Notes: generated by a model not told the origin, from the sequence alone. Positions 48,330 to 58,923 are shown, counted from the first letter of the stretch. The stretch is 64,000 nucleotides of DNA from Aradus depressus (GCA_963662175.1 OY759226.1:25776446-25840445), one strand, 5' to 3'. Numbers and translations are program-made.

Positions 48330-50339
48330 TCGGCGTGGCAGAGCAGTAACTCACAAATACTTAGAGTCTGATGCTACCTTAACATTCAAATATCATAGTT
48401 AATGTTTGAGCCGGGAAGGTAAATTGGTGTTGATTTACTGACAATTTCAATCGACTTAAGGACCTAAAAATTAGGTTAATGTGATCACCTTGAATTATTC
48501 AGGGCCGATGGATGGTTGGCTATTTACATCTTAAAAATTCAAATAAATATATTTATTCTCTTGTAAAAACAAATCCAGTTGTTTTTGAATAACTTCCAAA
48601 CAAAACATTGATTGATATTTCGCCATAACAGAGTTAATCGCGTGTTCACAAAAACAAACCACGGGACTGTTTGCTATTTTGAAAAACCATTTCATTCCTT
48701 TCTAAGAATACATTTAAGATTTGAATATAAATAAAATAAAATAATATATTTATATATATCAGTGCCTATTTATCCCTGAGGCAAGTGAGGCAGCCGCCTC
48801 ATGGCCCCCGTTCGATCAAAAAAACACAACAAAAACAGCGTTAATTGGATAAAGGGAAAAATAAAAAAAACAAGGATTTAACAAATGACAAAATTGTTCA
48901 CATTTATTTCAAAATCTACATCATGTTTATATGTCCACCAAACAGAAGATATACGTGATGATAATGATGTAGAAATTGCTTTCTTTCTATTTTTTATATG
49001 AAGAAATTATCAATTGTGATGTATAAAAAAAAATACACACATTAAATCATTAATATTTAAAAAAATTAATTATATTTATTTTTCTATAAAAAGCAATTTT
49101 CTTTTAAAACAAAAGTAGAAAACAAAACATGGCCATCAGCTGTTTTTTTAGTTTTTGGAGAGACGAGTAAAGGCCTGGGTTGAAGTGAGACGGTCTGAGT
49201 AAAGATGGAGAGTGGTGTTTAGGCTTAAGATGTAATAAACTAAATAGGAGTGAATTGACGGTGAAATTGATCCACAAAGAAGGTACTGTTGTTTGTTTAT
49301 ATGTACAGGATATATGCCCAGAAATATATAACTTAAATTTAAAGAATGGCCAAAAATATAAAACAAAAAAAAAATTGAATTAGTGTTAAGAATTTAGTTT
49401 TTAAAATTTTTCTTTTGATTTTTGTTAGTTTCAATGTTTAGTTTTTTAATTTTAATAATGTAGATTTAAGAAAATAAACCCAATATTTATGTAGATTCTA
49501 CATATTTCGATGGTTTCTATGATGTTCTATTAGGTGTTTCTAGAAACTTGTTGTAATTTCGAGAAACATGCTGAAAAATTTAATTTCTATTCTATTAGAT
49601 TCTAGAATGTTCTGGTGTATTATATAAATTATTAAAAATTAAAGTTGAGGATAGTAATGAAAACATAATTTAAAAGCCCCCGGATGAAGTCTGCCTCAGG
49701 GCCCCGAAAAGTTTTAAAAATATAATATTAAAAATATATATATATATATAGTGATTCTAGTCCCGCTAGATAGACTTTGTCGAAATGTGAAAATCAATAT
49801 AAATTTTTTTTATTGCTTATAGAAACGATAATACATTCCATAACAAGGAGATTGGTTCTTGTATCAATTACAATACAAAAATTAATAAATACATAATACA
49901 TTTTGAAAAATTGATAATTATATATCATATTTATCAGAAAATCATATTTTTTTAGTGTTCTCTAGATCATAGATCGTCCACGAAACCACATTATTTTTCG
50001 ACCCGATAACACTATTATCAGATAAACAACCCCGTTATCAGGTTATTGTGTTAACCCCCCCTCCTCATTTTGTTGCGGAAAATGGTCCTAGGTCTACAAG
50101 GAAGTAATCAATGAGTGAGAGAGTTTTTAGTCATTTCCTTATGTAAATATTATTAATTTAATACTATTAAAAAATAATTAAATAAGATTAGCATAAATTG
50201 AATATTCAGTGGAATGGATACATGAAGAGTGGTCATTATCAGGCGGGGAGAATAAAAAAGTCAAGAGAAAAAAAGGCAATACCGACATTGCTGTTTTAAT
50301 TATTTTTTTCAGAAAAAATGAAGAATCGGTGCCACAAGG
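48330..50339. other. Unassigned AT-rich interval
   Basis: Long AT-rich stretch. Similar phrases (GAGGCAGCCGCCTCATGGCCCCCG near 48790 and GTCTGCCTCAGGGCCCCG near 49698) occur in the same orientation, and a CAGTGCCTATTTATCCC motif at 48760 looks hAT-like, but no pair of ends is confirmed. The phrase CAATGTTTAGTTTTTTAA repeats the 30.1-kb text. No genes are recognised. Confidence 0.35.
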
Positions 50340-50363
50340 TCCACTTATATTCTATACTAGCAG

Positions 50364-50490
50364 TAATACCCGGGGATCTTTGACTTTTCTCCTAATATCT
50401 CTCGTTCGAATCCTATTCAATTCTTCAACAGTACATTCATGATGTTATAATTTTCAATTATTCATACGGAATAAGGCTTATAGTCCTTCA
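50364..50490 (-). mobile_element. Helitron-like 3' end, second copy
   Basis: On the minus strand the text TTGAAGGACTATAAGCCTTA leads to CCCCGGGTATTACTGCTAG and then T, matching 650-788. The hairpin is partly degraded. Upstream on the same strand lies the CAGCTAGT minisatellite, which may be part of the same element. Confidence 0.5.
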
Positions 50491-50496
50491 ACGGCA

Positions 50497-50710
50497 GACA
50501 TCCCAGCTAGTAAGTTTTTAAGACCCCTGGGCACCACAGCTAGTATGCGCCATTCAACGGCGGAAACCACAGCTAGTGAATACTTAGCATCGCTGGACGT
50601 CCTAGCCAGTGCGTACTTAAGAACGCTTGTGACCACAACTAGTATGTGCTTTGCAGCAGCGGATCCCACAGCTAGTACGTAGCGAGGAACGCTGGGCACC
50701 GCAGCTAGTT
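50497..50710. repeat. Degenerate ~33-bp minisatellite
   Basis: About six and a half units centred on CCCACAGCTAGTAxG, alternating with GCxxTxCAACGGCGGA-like and AAGAACGCTGGGCACCA-like stretches, so a roughly 66-bp dimeric periodicity is visible. It adjoins the Helitron-like end. Internal minisatellites are common in Helitron derivatives. Confidence 0.6.
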
Positions 50711-51800
50711 ACTACTACTACATGTGAAATTTCATGAGAATCCGATTACCTTTAATGAGTCAGTATTATTTTTATGCGTAGCCCCCTCCCCTCCCGTTCA
50801 AATTTTTGAAATCACATAGTGTATTTTTCTATTTCCCCTTTTTTTTTTTTTTTTTTTTTTTTTCTCTTCTTTAAGGCATTTCGACCACGAGGGTCATGGA
50901 TGCCTGATGGATGCAGGTCTGTGGGGATCCTTGCGGGTTAATTTGGATAGGCATAGATTAATAATAATAAAGAAGATATGTGCGGAATAGAAAGGCTATG
51001 TGATGATTTAATAATGTCACTAGATGATCAGGTTTCGAACAAATCTTTCAACGATTTCAGTCCCTTCAAGGTCTGTCGCTTTATAAAAAGCTATGGTCCA
51101 CAAGTTGTAATTAAATTCCTAAGAAATGGATCAGTACTACTTGACGTAGGGGTAGAAAAATATTTTCTGAACTTACAAAATATTAAAACTTATGAAGATA
51201 CTGCCGTCACAATCTCTCCACACAGGTTTCTAAACTACACGAGGGGTGTCGTCTCTTCCTTTGAGCTAATAAACTGCTCTGAAGACGAGGTCCAGACAGA
51301 ATTAGAGAGTCAAGGGGTAGTCAGGGTGAAGAGGATCATGAAGACAGTCCACGGCCAGAAGGTCCCCACCCCTTCCCTCATCCTCACCTTCGAGAAGTGC
51401 CAACTTCCCGAGAGAATCCTCCTCGACTTCATCGTTATGAGAGTCAGACCTTATGAACCCAATCCTCTTCAATGTTTCTCATGCTACCAATATAGACATT
51501 CATTCAACCGATGTGAAACCAAAATGTGTGGGAATTGTGGTCAAGCAGCTCATGGTGAGTGTCAGAACCCTATTTCCCCTTTAAAAATACTACATGTGAA
51601 ATTCCATGACAATTCGATCATCTGTTAATGACACACCACTATCTTCATATTTAGGCCTACCCCCACAACCCCCCTCACGTTCACAATTTTGTGACGTCAC
51701 ACCCTATTTTTTATTTAAGAATACTACATATGAAATTCCATGACAATCCGACCATCCGTTAATGAGAGCACTATCTTTATAATTAGGCCTACCCCCTCTG
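50703..51800 (+). repeat. Repeat TACTACATGTGAAATTCCATG flanking a LINE ORF1
   Basis: Three copies of a unit with CTACATGTGAAATTxCATGA, AATxCGATxATCxGTTAATGA, TAGGCCTACCCCC and ACATAGTGTATTTT or GTCACACCCTATTTTTTA lie at 50703-50838, 51586-51715 and 51718-51800. The LINE ORF1 fragment sits between the first and second copy, so it appears inserted into, or captured by, this repeat. A T-run is at 50838-50862. Confidence 0.6.
50978..51580 (+). CDS. LINE ORF1 (gag-like), 3'-truncated
   Basis: ATG at 50978. About 200 codons of homologous sequence run before the frame passes into repeat DNA and stops at 51628. The segment VVRVKRIMKTVHGQKVPTPS resembles the ORF1 region preceding the zinc knuckles in I- and Jockey-type LINEs. 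It is followed by CFSCYQYRHSFNRC (CX2CX4HX4C) and CGNCGQAAHGEC (CX2CX4HX2C). A third knuckle and ORF2 are missing. A TAATAATAATAAAG run lies just upstream and may be the tail of another LINE. The uninterrupted frame suggests moderate age. Confidence 0.65.
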
Positions 51801-51897
51801 TTACAACCTTACTCTCCAAAACTTTCAGTATTATTTGGAAAAAGTTTTATGACAGTACTTCTATTAGCTATGCAAACTCACTGAAATATGCAGAAGC

Positions 51898-52221
51898 ATG
51901 CTAGGCTCACGTCACCCTAATGAGCAGATTGTAAACAACCACATCAACAAATTAGATTTAAAAAAAATGCCTACTGTAAAATTCAGACTTTGCTGGTTAC
52001 AACATTATCCATTCAATTCTAGCATATATAACCTTATTGAAAATGTATATATGTATATCAATATCGGCCCTGAAGAAGGCAAGAAAACTTGGCACAAATT
52101 TCGTTGGAATCGAAAACAATTTCGAATCACATCGTTGGTCAATCCATCACCAAGAGACATCTTATATTCGTTATGTCTTCTAAGAGTACCTCCCAGAAAT
52201 GTTGATTATAATGCAGCCTAG
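51898..52221 (+). CDS. Hypothetical open frame, 107 codons
   Basis: ATG at 51898. The product is mixed-charge with Trp/Arg-rich text (KKTWHKFRWNRKQFRITSLV) and no recognised domain. Codon content looks less biased than the AT-rich background, but there is no splice or repeat context to support it. It could be a TE fragment. Confidence 0.2.
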   Translation: MLGSRHPNEQIVNNHINKLDLKKMPTVKFRLCWLQHYPFNSSIYNLIENVYMYINIGPEEGKKTWHKFRWNRKQFRITSLVNPSPRDILYSLCLLRVPPRNVDYNAA

Positions 52222-52447
52222 CGGTAGTAGACTCAACTTGGATGGGAGTCGCCATGTAGCGCCCCTAGCGACACTCCCTCCAACTAGCAAGCTGTCCTGG
52301 TTACGGATAAACAAACAAATTGGAACCTCATCATCGACTTATCATCATCCTATCTAAAAATGTGTCGTTCATAAATGAACTTGTTCAACTGAACTATTCA
52401 CTTAAGTCAGGGGTCACAGTAGAATTTTATGAATTGAGTCGTGACAG

Positions 52448-52800
52448 TTGAGTCGGGCTCAAGTTCACCAAAGCGACGAGAGAGCGCTCTGGTAGTTAAA
52501 GCCGAGCCATGAGTCATAACTAACTATAATAATTATTTCAAGCTCTTTAATATAGTTTTTATTCATTCAAAAGGTTGGGAACCCCTGACTGACATGGTAT
52601 GAACACCTAGGGACCTAAGCATCTAATGCTCTCACCCCTTCTCTAGTAGCTCTACAGTGAAAATCCTTAATTCTGCTATTCAGGTGTAATTAGGGTATAT
52701 ACCACTCGTCTCAAGACCATCCATCACTAAACGTCCGATCCGAAGGATAGCATGCTCAAGGTTTCGTAGCATCCCAGATATAGAAATCCAAGGTTCTCGT
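52448..52800. repeat. SINE 3' fragment and older SINE-like repeat
   Basis: 52448-52520 is a plus-orientation SINE 3' piece (GTCGGGCTCAAGTTCACC, GAGAGCGCTCTGGTAG, GCCATGAGTCATAAC). 52598-52800 shares ACCTAGGGACCTAAGCATC with 10920. It continues ACGTCCGATCCGAAGGATAG and CATGCTCAAGGTTTCGTAGC, a diverged minus-orientation SINE body. Confidence 0.5.
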
Positions 52801-53354
52801 AGGATTTTGACTTTCTTATATCTTTAGAATAGGACGCGCACAAAAATTCGAGTTAGACTTTTCAACGGAATTTCGCGATAATACATCTCCTGAATACGTT
52901 TTCTCAAACAGTCTGTTTGTGTGAGTGTGTGTAATAATAATAATGAACTCTCTTTATTACTTTGCCAAAAATACAAATACAATTCAAAATTATGGATAAC
53001 ATTTTGACAGATACCCCTGGTACATACCATCGGGGGAAGTTCAAAGACTATACTTTTTACATTATTTTCTATATATAACAAAAGATTCAAGTAGCATAAT
53101 TTAAAAAAAATAAGAAAGTAAATAAATAAAATTAAAAATAATGCCTGCCTTTACATTTTAAATACAAGAAAAAAATTATTGAAATACTCTACTCATAACT
53201 TTCTACTTTAGATAATTTAGTAAATTTAAATCTAAATGACCGCCTTACAATACTTCATAACAACAGACCAGCTTTCACCATTCAAATACCGCAACAATTC
53301 ACATTTTGACAAATAATCACTAAAATATATAATCCTATATTTCCGCAAGGCCGG

Positions 53355-53780
53355 TCAACTGCACATAAAATGAAAAACTGATTCTACTTCATCTGTAGCA
53401 CACAATGAACATATTTGTTGATCCTCCTTGTTGTGCCTTTTATAATTCAAATTTAATAACTCCGTTCTTATTTTAAATATGCAGCTAACATCTTCAAACT
53501 TTAAATTATCATTAAAATATGAAGCTTCATTTATTAAATCATAATTAGCCAAATTATATGTGATATTAAAACTAAAAGTTCTAGCCTTGATTTCTGCTCT
53601 TTCCAAATCAGTCAATGCAATTTTATTACGGAGTTCAATAAAAAAAACTATTCCATATATCAACACTATTTTGTTTGAAATCAAAAACTTACCCGTATTC
53701 CTTATTTAAGTTAACAAAATCTTTATACCAGAATAACCTCACGTGCTAAAAGTTTCGGGTATCTGGTAATGTAACAGTAA
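53355..53780 (-). pseudogene. LINE ORF2 C-terminal fragment, after SINE
   Basis: Includes FWYKDFVNLNKEYG then a stop, then KIALTDLERAEIKARTFSF, KFEDVSCIFKIRTELLNLNY and the zinc element CSLCATDEVESVFHFMCS. Stops and a frame change near 53690 break it. The zinc ligands are intact in this copy. Confidence 0.65.
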
Positions 53781-53793
53781 TGTTCCAATTATA

Positions 53794-54141
53794 GGTTAGG
53801 TTAGGTTTTATGACTCATGCCCGGGCTGTAACTACGAGGTCATATCGCCTACTACCAGAGCGCTCTTTCGTCACTCTGGTGGACATGAGCCCGACTCTAC
53901 TGTGGGAGTACTAAATTTTGCCTACCCTAAATTTTTATTCATCTAGGGTAGGGGTCTTTAACGAGTACCTGACATCGTACAGGCTCGGCACCATCGCTTA
54001 ACGTCCCATCCGAAGGACGGCGTGCTTAAGTTTATTTTACCTCCCAGATAAAATAAACTAAGGGCCTCGGTTGGGTTACGAACCCACGACCTTGAGCTCA
54101 GAAGTCAAGCACGCATACCACTGAGCTACCGGCGCCCTCTG
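53794..54141 (-). mobile_element. tRNA-derived SINE with perfect 13-bp duplication
   Basis: The 13-bp TGTTCCAATTATA precedes (53781-53793) and follows (54142-54154) the element exactly. The element reads on the minus strand from CAGAGGGCGCCGGTAGCTCAG to ATAAAACCTAACCTAACC, 348 bp. The A box is intact and the B box region is GGTTCGTAACC. The insertion splits a LINE. It is the reference copy for the boundaries and the CCTAA tail. Confidence 0.92.
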
Positions 54142-54466
54142 TGTTCCAATTATATAATTATGGTGCAGTTTCAATGTGTAAGAGAGCATCGACCAATATT
54201 TTGTTTCCAATGAAATGGCGTAACCTGGTGTGTATTTTGGCAATTTTAGTAATCTTTTTATAAAAAAAAGTCTGTAGGCTCTCAACCTGTTTATATTTTC
54301 TACCTCCCCAAACCTGAGCTCCGGAGCACATGACTGCTCTACGAACTGAATCAAACATTTGCATCTTTGCAGCAAGCGGTATAGTCCTATTTGAAACCAA
54401 ATCCTTCCAGATGGAATGAACACAGTTTTTTGCTTTTGCTAATTTTTCCTCTAAATGCGTAGTCAA
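54142..54466 (-). pseudogene. LINE ORF2 post-RT fragment, before SINE
   Basis: Minus-strand text HLEEKLAKAKNCVHSIWKDL, SVRRAVMCSGAQVWG and YKQVESLQTFF, followed in another frame by IKRLLKLPKYTPGYAISLET and YTLKLHHNYI. The GAQVWG and LLKLPKxTPGYxI motifs are typical of the segment after the reverse transcriptase of I/R1-like LINEs. One frameshift lies near 54250. Confidence 0.7.
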
Positions 54467-54725
54467 GTGAGTGATTTTGTGAGCGCTCTAACTAAATAAC
54501 GATTTTAGGAAATATCAAGAATTTTTTTATGAGGAAATCATATGTGATAACTCAGATCAATTTAGATTAATCGAAATCAGGCGAAAATCAAGACCACGTT
54601 ATTTCGAGGCCTAGGTCTGTTTTCCCAGTCACCGTTTATATTTATGAAAAATGTCTTCAAATAAAAGTTGTGAAGAATACTTAGATACATTTTATATATA
54701 TTGTATTATTTTTTTATTTTTATTT

Positions 54726-55411
54726 ACAGATAGCTATTTACAACTGTATACAAATAAATACAACAAGTAAATGTGCTAATAAAGAGGTAATGGCAATTTC
54801 AAAATGTCATGAGGGGAGAAATCACCCAGTGGTGGCACTCCCTAGTCACTGTTTTTCTCTCGTTTATAGCTAATCACTGTCACTGCTGCTGCTGAGGAGG
54901 TCTCTAGGCCAGTGACGCTTAAGCCGTCGTTGGGGAAGTGTGGCAGAATGGAGGGCACGGAGTAGAGGATTATTGTGGGAACTAAGAAGGGAAAATAATT
55001 TTTTATATTTGGATTTAGCGACTTCAGCGATGAAAGGTACGTTAAGGTCAGTGTGAAGGGTTTTGTTGGAGACGTAGTAAGGAGCATTGACTATTGTACG
55101 AAGGATTTGTGATTGAAGGGATTGGATGCGCTGGAGATTGGAAGCCTGGGCACAAGCCCAGAGTTCAAGTCCGTAAGTCCACATAGGTTTGAGTATTGCG
55201 TTGTATATAAGTCGTTTTGTTGTCAAAGTTAGTTTGGATCTTTTGTCTAGTAGTCTTAGTAGAAGTTTATAACGTCTGTTCATTTCTTATCTTTTCAGTC
55301 TCATGTGACGATTCCAAGTTAGTCGTTTGTCGAGTATGAGGCCTAGATAGGAGACTTCGTTTTTTAAAGGGGTGGGATTTTGGTTAAGGTACACTGGAGG
55401 GCAGGTACATT
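54726..55411 (-). mobile_element. Jockey-family relic, 5'-truncated
   Basis: Minus-strand element with coding 55402-54870 and a 3' UTR to about 54726 (TTACAGATAGCTATTTACAA, GGAGAAATCACCCAGTGG). Shorter relatives are at 17620-18040 and 58924-59165. No target duplication identified. Confidence 0.7.
54870..55402 (-). pseudogene. Jockey reverse transcriptase C-terminus
   Basis: Text LNQNPTPLKNEVSYLGLILD and KRLTWNRHMRLKR, then a TAA stop, then EMNRRYKLLLRLLDKRSKLT, NAILKPMWTYGLELWACA, QILRTIVNAPYYVSNKTLHT and DLNVPFIAEVAKSKYKKL. This corresponds to the YLGVHLD-to-C-terminus part of the intact ORF2 at 42149-44839. A single in-frame stop just before NRRYK disrupts it, and the catalytic YADD region is missing. 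Confidence 0.8.
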
Positions 55412-55879
55412 TTATATAAAAACATTTTTTTGAAGGCACTCTTCTTTACGAGATACATGCCAACAATCAAACTAAAATTATGTCTCGAAACTCGCTGCTC
55501 GCTTGAGTTGACCAATAGTTAATCATATCGAAAAATTGTATCCCTATAAAAAATGTTTATTAAATTGCCAACAATCAAAACTCTTGAGATTTAAGTTAGG
55601 ACCAAATACATATATTCAAATAGTGTAATTATTGTTATTGTAAATATAACAAAATAAGTGTTGAAGAAAGTCAACAAACTCCAGTGCCTCCTAGAGGTGT
55701 GCATGTCAAATGAACGCTAGATAATTGGCACAGAAGCCAGAAACTAAACATGCAATCTTATAGTTACCTATATTATTATTATCATTTCAACCAGGTCTGG
55801 TTTTTTTTTTTTACTAACTGCAGTAGTTCTTTATTACTTTTCTTCAATGTTATTACATGAAAAAAACGGTCGACCGTTT
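55412..55879. other. Unassigned interval
   Basis: AT-rich, with no domain, RNA gene or repeat end that I recognise. Confidence 0.4.
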
Positions 55880-56400
55880 GCACTAATATTCAAAAGTCTT
55901 GCATGATGTCTTCTAAATCCTCATTCTATATTTTTGTGTAAATAAATTCATTACATCGACAGTTTTTAGGGTTTTTGAATTGAGCCTCTCTTCTGAATCC
56001 CCCCTTCCCCTTGGCCGATATAGCTGAAATTTGACAGGTTATGTTCCCATTGGGTTCTGACGTCCAATATGAAATTTCATGTCAATACATTCATTACGTA
56101 GGCAGTTATTGAAATTTTGCCTTGAGCCCCCCTCTTTCTGTCGATTCCTCTCAAAATCGATAGGTGTTGTCCATATAGGGTTCAGGTCACAAATATAAAA
56201 TTTCATGTCGATACATTCATTTTATCGGCAGTTATTACAGTTTTTGTGTTAACCGTCCCCCTAATCAAACAGAGGACTGATGGACATTTTTTATTTTTTC
56301 ATATTTGTAATCCAGAGGTCGGAAAACATGAAATTCCGTTGAAAACTCGACATAGATTTTTTTTCTGATTACATAACTTCCCCTATACTATATAAAAAAG
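55880..56400 (-). repeat. Family G copy, long
   Basis: Minus orientation: GATGTCTTCTAAATCCTCAT, four unit boundaries of the form CATTACATCGxCAGTTxTT or CATTTTATCGGCAGTTATT, GGCCGATATAGCTG, ATAGGTGTTGTCCATATAGG, then GATTACATAACTTCCCC. It has one more internal unit than the 33640 copy, supporting unit-number variation. Confidence 0.65.
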
Positions 56401-56404
56401 ACCT

Positions 56405-57380
56405 CGGTGAATAACCGGCAATGTACTTCCCCAGGACGATGTAATCAATTAAACAATTATTATCAATTTTCGCTCCCTCTCCAAAATCGGCCGTTTGGGC
56501 TAAAAACCAATAGTTGACTTATATACAGTAGAACCTCTTTAAGTGGAACCTCGATAAGTCGAAAACCTCCAAAACTCGAAAAAAAGTTTTGTTTCTTTCC
56601 CTTAAAGCCCAAAACCTCTATTACTCGAAATCTCAACCCTCTATTAGTCGAAATAATCAGTGAGTCCCTACAAGCCATTTTGGTACATATTTCCCTCTAT
56701 AACTCGAAAAAATAAATTGGACCTCTCTATCTCGAACATAGCAATGTTTTATTTTACAACCTTTACAACTCGATTATTTGAAACTTATTACCTCTATAGC
56801 TCGAAGAAAAATAAGTTACCGACTTTAAGAATTTGCCGACAATGTACACCATTGTTTCTTAGAAAACAATTTAGGAGTATACAATAAATAGGATTACCAA
56901 TTATCTAAAGCAAAAAAAAAAAATTACTGACTTTTTAATACCTACATATACTACGTATTTTTTATTAAGGATGTTTTGAAATAATGTTGATTTAGAATAA
57001 ATATAAATATGTTTGTTACCTCTGTAACTTGAATTTTTATTTATTTCACCTCTCTGACTCAAAATTAGTTAGAATGAATCTTAACCTCTACAAGTCGAAT
57101 CAAAATCCGCCTAAGTCGAAATCCTCCATAAGTCGAAAACTTTATAACTCGAATTTTTTGGCCCCCTTGATGTTCGACTTATAGAGGTTCTACTGTATTG
57201 GCTTCTGGATCCTCCTACTGTATTTCATGTCAATACATTCATTACGTCGGCAGTTATTAGGGTCTCTCATCAACCTACCCTTCTGCCGATTTCGCGAAAA
57301 ATTAAAAGGTATCGTAATTATGAGGTTTTGAATATACATATGAAATTTTGTTTCGAGACATTTATTACAGAGGCAATGTT
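56405..57380 (-). repeat. Family G copy split by pogo MITE
   Basis: 56405-56523 (GGTGAATAACCGGCAATG, CTCCCTCTCCAAAATCGG, CAATAGTTGACTTA) and 57198-57380 (TGGCTTCTGGATCCTCC, GTCAATACATTCATTACGTC, TATGAAATTTTGTTTCG) form one minus-orientation copy. The pogo MITE entered at TA immediately after TTGACTTATA, essentially the same position used by the MITE at 21669. Confidence 0.65.
56526..57195. mobile_element. pogo-type MITE with repeated internal motifs
   Basis: CAGTAGAACCTCTTTAAG (56526) is inverted against CTTATAGAGGTTCTACTG (to 57195), with TA on both sides (56524-56525 and 57196-57197). Throughout the element the motif CCTCTATAACTCGAA or a close variant recurs at least ten times. Examples are ACCTCGATAAGTCGAA, CCTCTATTACTCGAA, CCTCTATAGCTCGAA, ACCTCTACAAGTCGAA and CCTCCATAAGTCGAA. 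No transposase is encoded. The motif resembles the TIR itself, so internal copies of a transposase-binding site are plausible. Confidence 0.82.
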
Positions 57381-57404
57381 ATACTGTTATTATAATTAAT
57401 ATAA

Positions 57405-57870
57405 TTTTCAGAAAAATTGCTTAAAGTCCGGTCCGAAGGAGGACGTGCTCAAGGTTATTTTCCATTTCTCAGTCAAAACAACTAAGAGTCCCATCTAGAT
57501 ATCCAACTCGTGATCCTGAGCTCATTAGACACAACATGGAATGATAAAAAAGTTTACGTTTTGGTTTGAACTAAAATTGTCAAGACAGAAGTAAAGAATA
57601 TACCTAGGTGGGCTTTGTGGTACCGATTTCACATGTTTTCTAAAAAACTCATTAAGATAGCTATTGACCAAAAACGATGATAGGTAACCGTAAATTAGGT
57701 ACTCAGTTATTTTGACTCATGGCTACAACTACGAAGGACAGGGTGCTCAAGGTTTTTTCCCTTCTCAGTTACCTTGGCTGAGAGTCTTTAACGAGTACAT
57801 GACGTCTAAAAAGTTCGTCACTATCATTTAAAGTCCGGTCCGAAGGAGGACGTGCTCAAGGTACGGTAGA
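57405..57870 (-). repeat. Two old SINE fragments
   Basis: 57405-57540 (AGTCCGGTCCGAAGGAGGAC, GTGCTCAAGG, GATCCTGAGCTCATTAGAC) and 57706-57870 (TTTTGACTCATGGCTACAAC, GAAGGACAGGGTGCTCAAGG, GTCTTTAACGAGTACATGAC) are heavily diverged minus-orientation SINE pieces. Confidence 0.5.
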
Positions 57871-57890
57871 AAAACTCATTAAGGACAGCA

Positions 57891-58860
57891 ATGTTGGTGG
57901 ATTTTGAAATTATGAAACTCACTAGAAAGATGGGAACAATTGCTATTGGAAGTAGACTAGTTGTAGACATTGAACCCAAGAGGTGGGCCTCCGTTGTTTA
58001 CAATAAGTGTGCAAAGCCGGCATGTAAACACAGGAACGACACGTCATTATCTTTTCACATCAGTTACAATCGACAGTGGTACAGTAGCAGTTCATATATT
58101 TCTCAAACCTTAGCTAATATGTCTGTTTCAAGAGAAGGAAAGTGAATAAACTATATTGTTTATTTTGCCAAAATAGTGCATACATTAATTAAATTCAATG
58201 CATAAAGTTGTTTATTGGAAATTTTACATTCTGAATGTCGCCCGAAACATTGCAGGCGATTGCATGCCTTCTATTTAGCATTTTTCACTTGGTAATTTAG
58301 TATTCTAATTGTTGTAAAAGAAGCAGAATCTTAGCTCTCCTTGATAAGCCACAGTATTTTGTTTTCCATTTACAGGAAGTTCGGATGTAGTGAAGAACTC
58401 TTACATGTTTTCACTATGGTTGAAAATCAAGAGTCTTAAACGAAACGTAGCGGTTCAGGGAATGGCGGTTGCACTTCAAAAACTATTATCCAACAAAATG
58501 GATGAGGAAGCTCTTACAAGAAAATTTAATGATTTCATAAAAAGTGCGGAATTGCGTTAGAAGCGCTCTGCAAGTAATTTATCTAATTTTAATTATCAAA
58601 ACGCAAGTTTGGCTACAGCAGGACTTCAATATTCCTTTTCAAACGAAAGTCAGTTCCCATGGTAAGGTTGGCCGTCCTAGTATATCTTGGAAACGTTTGG
58701 CCGCGGAAGTTTTGGAACATGCTACGAGTCCTACTTCCTCAAAACGAGCTAAAAAATACAAACAAATATTTAATTCATCTTCTTCTATATTCTGACCCTA
58801 TAATTTCTCTAGCAGGTCGAAAGTATCGTTCTACAAAAAAAATAATTCCCCCCTGATGTG
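57891..58860 (+). pseudogene. Decayed reading frame, possibly THAP-type
   Basis: Frame at 57891-58145 includes RWASVVYNKCAKPACKHRND followed by TSLSFH. The pattern C-x4-C with DTSLSFH resembles the start of a THAP zinc finger, but the downstream C-x2-H pair is not seen. Further on, MDEEALTRKFNDFIKSAELR then a stop (58498-58560), and in another frame HGKVGRPSISWKRLAAEVLE and SSKRAKKYK, give isolated coding-like stretches. Together they look like one broken gene, of host or transposon origin. Confidence 0.3.
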
Positions 58861-58923
58861 TTATGGCTGCTAAGGGAACCCAACTTGCAGTTACCAACCA
58901 ACTCATCGCATGATTCATCGTAT

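Larger units (their letters stand above)
52932..54466 (-). mobile_element. I-like LINE 3' region, interrupted by SINE
   Basis: Minus-strand LINE with a TAATAATAATAATG tail at 52932-52945, a 3' UTR shared with the 47.6-kb copy, then coding text up to 54466. A SINE (53794-54141) splits it. TAA tails are characteristic of the I factor and its relatives; clade assignment is inferred. The 5' end is truncated. Confidence 0.7.

Noticed and set aside
48760..49720. hAT element starting CAGTGCCTATTTATCCC
   Set aside because: Only one plausible terminus; the similar GCCTCAGGGCCCCG text near 49698 is in the same orientation, and no 8-bp duplication was found.
52060..52100. Seventh hammerhead-like motif (CCTGAAGAAGGCAAGAAAAC)
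   Set aside because: Stem II is absent between CTGAAGA and GAAA, and neither stem I nor stem III pairs.
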